From Acidimicrobiales bacterium (GTDB lineage Bacteria; Actinomycetota; Acidimicrobiia; Acidimicrobiales; Palsa-688): 5,417 nucleotides of DNA. Below the pieces are notes generated by a model. That model saw nothing but the letters and a program-made list of their open reading frames with translations. It ran no database searches and was not told the DNA's origin. The stretch lies in the NCBI GenBank assembly GCA_030039575.1, contig JASHVH010000523.1, forward strand, positions 1-5,417, written 5' to 3'. Shown here one piece after another: positions 1 to 5,139 of the stretch. The position numbers and the translations under genes are program-made. The first letter of the stretch is position 1. Every line of letters starts with the position of its first letter.

Positions 1-852
1 GTCGGCCAGGTCTTCGATCGGTACGATGAGCGGGGGGTCCGGGACAATTATTAGCCCCTCCTCACCCTGGCTCACCTGCCGCCAAAAGACGCGCAGGCTG
101 TCACGGGTCCGCGCCTTGGCCACGTACCCTTGCATCATGCGAGCTTCTTTCTTGCTGAGCTGCTCGCGGCGCACTTCCGCTGAGACGTCTTCGAGGAGTC
201 GGCCCGCCTCCAGGTGTTGGTACCAAACTTGGAGCGTGCCCTCGGCGGCTGCTTCTAGCAGGCGCGCGCGGTACGCGCCAACACACGTCATGACCACATC
301 TCGTCGGTCGCTCTTCGAGAACCCGCGGTAGCGGCCCATGACCTCGAAACTGGCGGCCAAGCGTTTTACGTCCCACTCCCACGGGCCGGGCAGAGTCTCG
401 TCGAAGTCGTTGATGTCGAAGATCAGCTGACGTTCGGGCGTACCGAAGAGGCCGAAGTTCGACAGGTGGGCGTCCCCGCAGAGTTGCACGGTGACGCCGG
501 ACTTGGGTGTCGTAGCGAGGTCGTTAGCCATCGGCAAAGCGGCCCCGCGATAGAAGGTAAAGGGGGAGACGAGCATGCGCCCGTACCGGATGGGCACCAG
601 GTCGGGCACCCGCGTCGCCGCCTGTTCTTCGAGGAGCGCGACGGGGCCCGGCCGGTCAGGCGGTGGGTCAAAGCGGGCGTGGCTGCTCCTGGGGGCGTCC
701 TGGCGGGCGGCCAGTCCTCGCGCCTCTCGCTCCGGCACCGTGAGGCGCTGTCGCCGCCATGATGCGGCAAACGGGCGTCTGGGCCTCCGTTCTGACGTGG
801 CAACGCGGTCCTTAACCGCCTTCGTCGCCCCACTTCCGGTGGTGACGCTCAA
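1..852 (-). CDS. DUF2252 family protein, C-terminal part outside window
   Basis: The minus-strand frame reads open from a stop at 919-921 to the left edge. Hallmarks of DUF2252 proteins appear in order: RSSHARF, PVALLEEQAATRVPDLVPIRYGRML, SPFTFYRGAA, the block QLCGDAHLSNFG (Asp about residue 127, Asn 132) and FDINDFDETLPGPWEWD (about 145-161), then KRLAASF. The family usually has over 400 residues; about 284 codons are visible, so the rest lies beyond position 1. The function is not established. The D-x4-N block followed by a DFD-like acidic motif recalls the catalytic and metal-binding loops of aminoglycoside-phosphotransferase-like kinases; that link is inference. I chose TTG at 852 because GGGAG sits 5 nt upstream (858-862). 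The family-like sequence only begins near residue 39, so GTG at 738, which has no clear ribosome-binding site, remains possible. It lies 79 bp downstream of the permease on the same strand. Confidence 0.9.
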   Translation of the reverse strand, partial: MSVTTGSGATKAVKDRVATSERRPRRPFAASWRRQRLTVPEREARGLAARQDAPRSSHARFDPPPDRPGPVALLEEQAATRVPDLVPIRYGRMLVSPFTFYRGAALPMANDLATTPKSGVTVQLCGDAHLSNFGLFGTPERQLIFDINDFDETLPGPWEWDVKRLAASFEVMGRYRGFSKSDRRDVVMTCVGAYRARLLEAAAEGTLQVWYQHLEAGRLLEDVSAEVRREQLSKKEARMMQGYVAKARTRDSLRVFWRQVSQGEEGLIIVPDPPLIVPIEDLAD

Positions 853-931
853 TGGTTCTCCCGTGTGTGCGAGCCAGGCCCCGGCTGGAGGGCCGACCGC
901 GGAAAGAAGCCTGCCTTCCTACGCCGCCACG

Positions 932-2182
932 CTACGCCCCGTGACGGACCGGCGCCTTTTGCTCGGGCCGTAGCCCGGCCAGGTGGTCAGGCTGGCGCCG
1001 TGCGGTCAAAGATGAGAGGAGCGCGTACGTGGCGAACAGCGCCAGGCTGAAGACGAGCAACAACGGGCCCAACGTATTGGCGTCGACTGCGCCCATCACG
1101 ACGCCCATGACCGCGGGCAACGCGGCCGCTCCTATCGCAGACGCCGCCACCTGCAGGCTCGCCGTCGTGGTGGTCGCCCTGGCGTCCGAGGTACCGACGC
1201 GTCGTGCCGTCGTCAGCGTCAGCAGCGGGAAGATTGGGGCGGCGGCCAGCCCTATGACCATCATCCCCATCACGGCCACGTAGGCGGGGCCGGGCACCGT
1301 CATTAGCGTGGCGCCGAACAATACTCCGGCCACCCCGCCACCGAGGACCCGGTTGGCCCCCACCCGTTCTGCAACTGGGCCGAAGACTGCCCGTCCGACG
1401 AACATCATCGCCCAGTAAAACGAAACAGCAACACCGGCAAGACTGACAGGCAGACCACGTCCAGCGGTTAAAAAAAGAAAGCCCCAAATGCCTGGCCCCG
1501 ATTCGACGCCTGTTTCGATGGCGCTGAACACCAAGGCGCTCAGCACCAATGCGGATGGCCATTGCCACCGTCGCCGCCCACGGCGGTCCCCAGCTCCTGC
1601 AGGTCCCGGGGTGCCTACTGGGGCGGGAGCGCCCAGGTTCAAGGACGTGCCCCAACGCCGCCGGAGCGAGCCGAAAACGACGGCCACAATGGCAAGGGCG
1701 AGCGAGAACGCCGCGAACGTCAACCGCCAGCCGAAACCGTTGGCCAAGAGCGCCGTCACGACCAACGGGCCGATGGTGGCGCCCAGGCCGTAGCTGGCGT
1801 GCATCCAGTTCACCTGGCGGGCACCGAAGCGATGAGCGGCGTACGCATTGAGGGCCGAATCGATGGCGCCGAAGCCGAGGCTGAAGAGGACGGCGCCGAT
1901 GGCGACGACCCACAGCTCCGGCGCCGCAGCCTCGAGGCCCAACGCCAGCGAGACCAGCATGGTGCCGAGGGCGAGGAGCCAGCCCACGCTGATCCTCGAC
2001 AGGATGTGCCCGGTGGCTGCGCTGGAGACCACCGAGGCGACGACCCCGAAGACGAGCAGGATGCCGAGGGCACCCACCGGCTGGTCCAGGCTGAGCCGCA
2101 TGGACGGCCACAAAAGCCCAAGAGTCGAGCCAGGAAGGGCGACGCTCACGTACGCCAGGCAAGCGAGGAAAAACGGGGGCAC
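932..2182 (-). CDS. MFS permease (fucose-permease-like, 12 TM)
   Basis: This is a 416-residue integral membrane transporter of the major facilitator superfamily. It resembles the FucP-like/COG0738 group of bacterial permeases with unknown substrate. Twelve hydrophobic segments can be traced: six between about residues 4 and 170, a Gly/Pro/Arg-rich cytoplasmic linker at about 172-208, then six more. Diagnostic pieces are LPGSTLGLLWPSMR after TM1, GHILSRISVG in the loop 2-3 (motif A-like) position, FGAIDSALNAYAAHRFG, and NWMHASYGLGATIGPL. I chose GTG at 2182 because AAAGGAG (2191-2197) lies 8 nt upstream and homologues begin just before TM1. The frame stays open to TTG at 2251, which has no ribosome-binding site. 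In the second half a T7 run and A/T-ending codons interrupt the GC-rich codon use. The family call is firm; the substrate cannot be read from sequence. Confidence 0.92.
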   Translation of the reverse strand: MPPFFLACLAYVSVALPGSTLGLLWPSMRLSLDQPVGALGILLVFGVVASVVSSAATGHILSRISVGWLLALGTMLVSLALGLEAAAPELWVVAIGAVLFSLGFGAIDSALNAYAAHRFGARQVNWMHASYGLGATIGPLVVTALLANGFGWRLTFAAFSLALAIVAVVFGSLRRRWGTSLNLGAPAPVGTPGPAGAGDRRGRRRWQWPSALVLSALVFSAIETGVESGPGIWGFLFLTAGRGLPVSLAGVAVSFYWAMMFVGRAVFGPVAERVGANRVLGGGVAGVLFGATLMTVPGPAYVAVMGMMVIGLAAAPIFPLLTLTTARRVGTSDARATTTTASLQVAASAIGAAALPAVMGVVMGAVDANTLGPLLLVFSLALFATYALLSSLTARRQPDHLAGLRPEQKAPVRHGA

Positions 2183-2190
2183 AGGGAGAG

Positions 2191-2197
2191 CTCCTTT
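2191..2197 (-). promoter_or_regulatory. Ribosome binding site deciding the permease start
   Basis: On the minus strand AAAGGAG is followed by 8 nt and then GTG. It lies inside the longer open frame, so it argues for the GTG start at 2182 over the upstream TTG at 2251. Confidence 0.7.
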
Positions 2198-2290
2198 GAC
2201 GAGAGACGGTGCTCGCCGGCCTCGTGGGGCGTCCGGGACGCTGGCCCACAAAGCAAAAGGCGATGGGCTCGCTGTGCCGCTGTTCGGAGC

Positions 2291-2338
2291 AGCACGCGAT
2301 GACAGGTCACTGAGCGACCTAATGCGTCAACGCGTGCT
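2291..2338. repeat. 48-bp nested inverted repeat between permease and small ORF
   Basis: The outer arms AGCACGCGATGAC (2291-2303) and GTCAACGCGTGCT (2326-2338) are complementary at 12 of 13 positions. Between them is a 17-bp dyad AGGTCACTGAGCGACCT (2304-2320) with 7 of 8 pairs matched about a central G, plus a 5-nt bulge AATGC (2321-2325). No T-tract follows on either strand, so it is not a classical intrinsic terminator. It lies about 109 bp upstream of the permease GTG, where an operator pair, a cruciform or a structured RNA leader would all fit. A TTGACG that could be a minus-strand -35 box (2325-2330) falls inside it, but no good -10 box follows. Confidence 0.75.
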
Positions 2339-2491
2339 TGGTTGCCCGGGCACCCCAACTCCTCGAAGTCTTCGCTTGCTGGCCTACCCTAGCGGCTGAC
2401 GCCCTGATCTCGTCTGTGACGTTTGCAGGTGGCCACGGGGCGCCGCCGACGGCCGGCAGGACGCCACGCCACCGCTCATGGGTAGGGTCGG

Positions 2492-2683
2492 GTGGCTGTG
2501 GGCCCCCGCACCGAAGACGACCGGCCGCGGCCGACTGCCCCGGGGACGGGCCCCTCCCGGTCGGACCTGTCGGACGAAGGCGGCAACCCCGCGTGCAAGG
2601 CCGGGCTGATTTGCCCAGAACGTGGGGTCATCCTCGACGGCAGCCCTCACGAGAAGGAGTGTTCGGTCCCGCACCTCGTGTAG
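2492..2683 (+). CDS. Small Cys-containing protein, degenerate zinc-ribbon-like
   Basis: This 63-codon frame starts at GTG 2492 (or GTG 2498) and ends in TAG. About 53 of 63 codons end in G or C, which supports coding. The C-terminal half reads DEGGNPACKAGLICPERGVILDGSPHEKEC. From memory, it resembles very short actinobacterial proteins carrying GGDPACW...CPECG...GC, which look like one-domain zinc ribbons of unknown function. Here the expected CPEC is CPER (codon CGT, one transition away from TGT Cys) and the usual Trp after the first Cys is Lys. Cys remain at about 35, 41 and 57, so normal four-ligand zinc binding is doubtful. The region upstream is G-rich without a clear ribosome-binding site. 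It is divergent from the permease and converges on the DUF488 gene 9 bp away. It may be a decaying gene. Confidence 0.5.
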   Translation: MAVGPRTEDDRPRPTAPGTGPSRSDLSDEGGNPACKAGLICPERGVILDGSPHEKECSVPHLV

Positions 2684-2686
2684 CGC

Positions 2687-2705
2687 CCGGGGTCATTGGC
2701 CCCGG
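2687..2705. terminator. GC hairpin between convergent genes
   Basis: CCGGGG (2687-2692) and CCCCGG (2700-2705) form a perfect 6-bp stem with a 7-nt loop. It sits exactly where the plus-strand small ORF (stop 2683) meets the minus-strand DUF488 gene, whose stop codon lies in the loop. The position suits a bidirectional transcription end, but neither strand has a following T-run, so the call rests on position and stem alone. Confidence 0.35.
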
Positions 2706-3049
2706 AGCAGGTCCCGCAGTACTGCCGCTTCAGACCGCTCGAGGTCCTTAGTCGCTGTGACAAGTACGAGCCTGCCGGCCCGGGCCCGCTGGCGCAGCGA
2801 ACTGAACGCATCGCGGGCCGGCCCCGTCTTCAGCTCCTGACCGTAACGCCGGGCGAACTCGTCGAACCGCTCCGGCTCGTGCCCGTACCACTTTCGCAGC
2901 TCAGTGCTGGGCGCCACGTCCTTCAACCACTGGTCGAAGGGCGCCTTTGCCCGGGCCACGCCACGAGGCCACAGCCGGTCCACCAGGACGTAGTACCCGT
3001 CCCCCTTCTGCAAGCCGTAAACCCGGGCTATCTCGACGTCGGGTTTCAT
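2693..3049 (-). CDS. DUF488 family protein (YeaO-like)
   Basis: This 118-residue protein has the full length and motif order of the DUF488/YeaO family: IARVYGLQKGDGYYVLVDRLWPRGV (residues 7-31), FDQWLKDVAPSTELRKWYGHEPERFDEFARRYGQEL (38-73), then GRLVLVTATKDLERSEAAVLRDLL near the C-terminus. The biochemical role of the family is not established; it is cytoplasmic, with no signal peptide or membrane segment. The start is ATG 3049. A GAGGG about 10 nt upstream overlaps the TGA of the VOC gene, whose stop is 12 nt away, so the two are almost certainly co-transcribed and possibly translationally coupled. Nothing appears truncated. Confidence 0.93.
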   Translation of the reverse strand: MKPDVEIARVYGLQKGDGYYVLVDRLWPRGVARAKAPFDQWLKDVAPSTELRKWYGHEPERFDEFARRYGQELKTGPARDAFSSLRQRARAGRLVLVTATKDLERSEAAVLRDLLRGQ

Positions 3050-3061
3050 TTGTAAATGCCC

Positions 3062-3511
3062 TCACGAGGGGCCGACAAAGATGCAGAACGGGTGGCCGGC
3101 GGGGTCGGCGTACACCCTGAGCGGTTCCTCCTCGTCAGCCGACCGGTCCTCCAGCAGCCGTGCACCGAGCTCGAGGGCGCGTACGTGCTGGGTGTCGAGG
3201 TCCGCCACGGTCGGCACCGTGAGGTCCAAATGGAACTGTTGTGGGATGTCGTCCCGTGGCCAGGTGGCCGGCGAGAGGCGGCCTACCTGTTGGAACGCCA
3301 CACGAGTACTTCCGTCCGGGGCGCGCAGGACGAGCCAGTCCTGGCCCCTCTCGTCCTCCTCGCCCGCCTTCGGCGGTTCGTCGCCCGGCCGGTAGGAAAA
3401 GCCCAGCAGCTGCCGGTAAAACTCCGCCAACGTCCTGGCGTCCGTGGTATCGAGTACCACCTGTCGCAGCACCGGGAAAGACCCCTGGCCCTCTTCTGCC
3501 GTACCTGCCAT
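3062..3511 (-). CDS. VOC family protein (glyoxalase/bleomycin-resistance fold)
   Basis: This is a 149-residue vicinal-oxygen-chelate fold protein of the Glyoxalase_6-like type. The first beta-alpha-beta-beta-beta module holds LRQVVLDTTDARTLAEFYRQLLGF (15-38) and DWLVLRAPDGSTRVAFQQV (58-76). The second holds FHLDLTVPTVADLDTQHVRALELGARLLE (93-121) and LRVYADPAGHPFCIFVGPS (131-149). His94 in FHLDL is the best candidate metal ligand; the matching ligand in the first module is not obvious, so catalysis cannot be assumed. Possible roles in this superfamily include glyoxalase, isomerase, dioxygenase and drug-binding resistance proteins, and the sequence does not decide between them. The start is ATG 3511 with only a weak upstream GG-rich ribosome-binding site; GTG codons a few residues in, before the first strand, are alternatives. 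It is the first gene of the pair with DUF488. Confidence 0.92.
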   Translation of the reverse strand: MAGTAEEGQGSFPVLRQVVLDTTDARTLAEFYRQLLGFSYRPGDEPPKAGEEDERGQDWLVLRAPDGSTRVAFQQVGRLSPATWPRDDIPQQFHLDLTVPTVADLDTQHVRALELGARLLEDRSADEEEPLRVYADPAGHPFCIFVGPS

Positions 3512-3525
3512 TGTCCGGCCACGCT

Positions 3526-3583
3526 ACCGTCAGCCGCCCCAAGCGACTGCCGGACCGGGCCTGCCATCGTTCTCGCTGACGGT
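3526..3583. promoter_or_regulatory. Spaced 9-bp inverted motif upstream of the VOC gene
   Basis: ACCGTCAGC (3526-3534) and its exact reverse complement GCTGACGGT (3575-3583) face each other with centres 49 bp apart. They are about 15 and 64 bp upstream of the VOC start codon. This could be a pair of half-sites for a looping regulator or a long-loop hairpin. No clear -35/-10 pair was seen between them. A chance match is possible. Confidence 0.3.
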
Positions 3584-3631
3584 TAGGCCACGGCTGGGGA
3601 CGTTCACTGCGGACGGCCAGCCAGGGGCAGC

Positions 3632-3748
3632 GTCGGGCCGGCGCGTCAGGCTTGCGGGTCAGGCCGGCGGGTCGGGCCGCCGGGTCAGGCCGGCCCAGCC
3701 AGGCAGGCCAGCCAGGCGGGCCAGCCAGGCAGGCCAGCCAGGGAGGCC
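3632..3748. repeat. 13-bp tandem repeat array, nine units in two sub-types
   Basis: Five units of the type GTCAGGCCGGCGG run from 3632 to 3696 and four of the type AGCCAGGCAGGCC from 3697 to 3748, all 13 bp long with a few substitutions each. Around the shared CAGGC core the two consensus units agree at 9 of 13 positions. A further partial copy, GGCCAGCCAGG, lies at 3615-3625. Units 3 and 4 contain a perfect 7-bp inverted repeat, CCGGCGG/CCGCCGG (3664-3670 and 3677-3683). Thirteen is not a multiple of three and the array lies in the gap between the VOC start and the GDPD stop, so it is non-coding; Gly/Pro/Trp-rich readings across it are artefacts. Confidence 0.9.
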
Positions 3749-3766
3749 TGTGCCGGGCAAGCCCAG

Positions 3767-4516
3767 TCAACTGGACCGGTGCTTCTTCCCCATAAGCCTG
3801 GAGCGCAGCGAGACCAGGCGCGCCGTCTGGTTGGTAATTACGGCGTCTACGCCGGCTCGGAGGACCCGCTTCATGTGCCACTTGCGGTCGACAGTCCAGA
3901 CGGAAACGCCGACTCCTGCTGCGTGCATCTGGTCAACGACGCCAGGTGCGACCAGCCGCCAATATGGGTTGAACCATTCCGGTCTCGTCTTGGCCAGCAA
4001 CCTGCGACTGGGAGGCCGGCGCTTGTCCCAACTGAGGGCGATGCGGGCCGACGACGACATCTCACGCAACCGGACGAGTGCCTCGGTTTGGCCGGCGAAC
4101 ACACAGCGGTCCAGAGCCTTGGTCGCATTGGCCACGGCGAACGATGCCTCGAGGACCTGGACGCTGGGCACGTCCACCATTATCGGGAGCTGGACGGCGC
4201 CGAGTACCTCCTCGAGGCGGGGGATACGGTAGCCGTTGCGCTGGATAGCGGAGACCTCGTCCCAGGCGAGGGCCGCCACGGGCTTTGGTACGCCCCAAGG
4301 GTTGGCAAGGGTCTTGTCATGAAGTACAACGACGTGGCCGTCGCGCGTCAGGTGGCAATCAAGCTCGACCATGTCCGCGCCGAGGGACGCGGCGCTCTCG
4401 AAGGCCTCGAGAGTGTTGCCCCAGTGGTTCACCGGGTCTCCCCGGTGGGCAATGGTGATCGTCACCAAACGCACTTTACGTTGCGTCCTCAGGAAAACTT
4501 GCCGCTCGAAGGCCAA
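3767..4516 (-). CDS. Glycerophosphodiester phosphodiesterase (GDPD/UgpQ-like)
   Basis: This 249-residue cytoplasmic TIM-barrel protein of the GDPD family would be expected to hydrolyse glycerophosphodiesters to glycerol-3-phosphate and an alcohol. Recognisable pieces are IAHRGDP (22-28), NTLEAF (34-39), ADMVELDCHLTRDGHVVVLHDKTL (47-70, with Glu51, Asp53 and the His66-Asp67 pair), WGVPKPVAAL, IPRLEEVL (98-105), LPIMVDV (110-116), VSVWTVDRKWHMKRVLRAGVDAVITN near the end. There is no signal peptide, so an intracellular enzyme is expected. The usual PENT/RENT motif reads HWGNT: Gly33 replaces a Glu that normally binds the catalytic metal. The usual E-x-K after the third strand is D-x-P. Activity may therefore be altered. 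The start is TTG 4516 with AAGGA (4525-4529) 8 nt upstream; GTG at 4474 (GAGGA 11 nt upstream) would fit a family-typical short N-terminus. Confidence 0.9.
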   Translation of the reverse strand: MAFERQVFLRTQRKVRLVTITIAHRGDPVNHWGNTLEAFESAASLGADMVELDCHLTRDGHVVVLHDKTLANPWGVPKPVAALAWDEVSAIQRNGYRIPRLEEVLGAVQLPIMVDVPSVQVLEASFAVANATKALDRCVFAGQTEALVRLREMSSSARIALSWDKRRPPSRRLLAKTRPEWFNPYWRLVAPGVVDQMHAAGVGVSVWTVDRKWHMKRVLRAGVDAVITNQTARLVSLRSRLMGKKHRSS

Positions 4517-4719
4517 ATCGCCAGTCCTTCACAGGAATTAAGGCTTCGAGCGCGCCAGCAGTCCGCCGGTGGTCGCTCAGGGTGTTCGGTTCGTCCGGCG
4601 TGGGCCGGCTGTTCCGCTTCGCCCAGCAGTGCGCACCCCCCGGCCGCTCCAAGGCTCCTTGAGATCGTCAGCTCGTCCACGGCCATCGGCCGCGTACGGA
4701 ACGAAGTAGCGGGCCGCAC
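4489..4719 (-). CDS. Doubtful 76-codon ORF upstream of GDPD
   Basis: A GTG start at 4719 is preceded by AGGAG with 4 nt spacing, and the frame ends in TGA at 4489. It overlaps the TTG start of GDPD by 28 bp, or ends 14 nt before the alternative GTG start at 4474. The product (MAVDELTISRSLGAAGGCALLGEAEQ-like middle, Arg/Pro-rich ends) matches no family I recognise. Third positions are G/C-rich in about three quarters of the first 55 codons, weaker than in the surrounding genes. It could be a small leader gene coupled to GDPD or simply a chance open frame; I favour chance. Confidence 0.22.
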   Translation of the reverse strand: MRPATSFRTRPMAVDELTISRSLGAAGGCALLGEAEQPAHAGRTEHPERPPADCWRARSLNSCEGLAIWPSSGKFS

Positions 4720-4902
4720 CGGTCTCCTGACGGGGACCCCGGGCGTGGCGGGGAGCGGACGTGATGTCCCACCTCCTGGCGCGGGCTACAACCAGCGGCA
4801 GAGGGGCGGTGCGAGCCCGGGGGCGGGTTCGCCTGCTCGGTCGGGGGGTTTGTGGGGCCTCTGAACCTGAACGGGTCTGGGATGTGATGTGAGGAGCTGG
4901 GC
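4720..4902. other. Divergent intergenic stretch, no gene seen
   Basis: This is part of the long gap between GDPD (leftward) and the GH27 gene (rightward). Open frames crossing it give Arg/Pro/Ser-rich products with no family resemblance and no good start context. It contains a 9-bp hairpin at 4811-4832 and a short direct repeat GATGTGATGTGA near 4881-4892, just before the promoter. No tRNA or known riboswitch core was recognised. Confidence 0.5.
4811..4832. repeat. 9-bp stem hairpin with GGGG loop
   Basis: GCGAGCCCG (4811-4819) pairs with CGGGTTCGC (4824-4832) with one G-T wobble and a GGGG loop. No gene ends here and no T-tract follows directly, so a terminator role is not supported. Confidence 0.5.
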
Positions 4903-4931
4903 TTGACATTTGGTCGAGGGCGTTAGATACT
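4903..4931 (+). promoter_or_regulatory. Sigma70-type promoter for the GH27 gene
   Basis: A perfect TTGACA (4903-4908) is followed by a 17-nt spacer and GATACT (4926-4931), which keeps the A2, T3, A4 and T6 positions of the -10 consensus. An overlapping TAGATA (4924-4929) gives a 15-nt spacer. Transcription would begin near 4938 and leave a 5' leader of roughly 200 nt before the ATG at 5136. The local sequence is more AT-rich than its surroundings, as expected for a promoter. Confidence 0.65.
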
Positions 4932-5076
4932 GTGAGCGGCTACGGTAGGGATCTTCGGCGCATGCCGGCGGAGCTTTTGAGTTATTTACTGGAGAATAGG
5001 TCGAGGACGGGCGTACGCGGGGTTGCCCACAGCACGGTCGGTCCCGGTTGTTCGTGGTAGAGCCTGGGCGGTTGTG

Positions 5077-5139
5077 ATGAGTTGGCAGGGAAAAGGACGG
5101 GTTTGGCTCGTCCCCGGGGGAAGGGTGCTGCACACATGA
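5077..5139 (+). CDS. Possible 20-residue leader peptide overlapping GH27 start
   Basis: ATG 5077 opens a 20-codon frame (MSWQGKGRVWLVPGGRVLHT) whose TGA overlaps the GH27 ATG in the ATGA configuration typical of translational coupling. It lies in the predicted long 5' leader. No convincing ribosome-binding site precedes it, and a frame this short can arise by chance. No run of a single regulatory amino acid is present; it has two Trp codons. Confidence 0.22.
   Translation: MSWQGKGRVWLVPGGRVLHT

Noticed and set aside
423..833. 136-codon minus-strand frame starting near the DUF2252 gene
   Set aside because: It overlaps the DUF2252 frame, which carries the family motifs; this one is Arg/Pro-rich without recognisable domains.
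877..894. Hairpin GGCCC/GGGCC between permease and DUF2252 as a terminator
   Set aside because: Only a 5-bp stem with an 8-nt loop and no T-tract; it is not enough to split the two genes into separate transcripts.
987..2249. 420-codon open frame on the same strand as the permease in another reading frame
   Set aside because: Arg/Gly/Pro-rich product without family features; it is a shadow of the GC-rich permease, whose frame encodes 12 clear membrane segments.
3632..3748. CRISPR array
   Set aside because: Units are 13 bp and directly abutting with no unique spacers; no cas gene is present.
3135..3881. 248-codon minus-strand frame with a Gly/Pro/Trp repeat
   Set aside because: The repetitive peptide is the 13-bp array read as protein; it overlaps both VOC and GDPD in the wrong frame.
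4811..4845. Possible tRNA T-arm (GGGTTCGCC)
   Set aside because: The flanking 5-bp stem does not pair and no anticodon or acceptor arms could be built around it.
3779..4864. 361-codon plus-strand frame across the GDPD gene
   Set aside because: Antisense shadow of GDPD; no domain, no ribosome-binding site, and it runs into non-coding DNA.
4577..4909. 110-codon minus-strand frame upstream of GDPD
   Set aside because: Arg/Pro/Thr-rich, no family, and its start overlaps the GH27 promoter.
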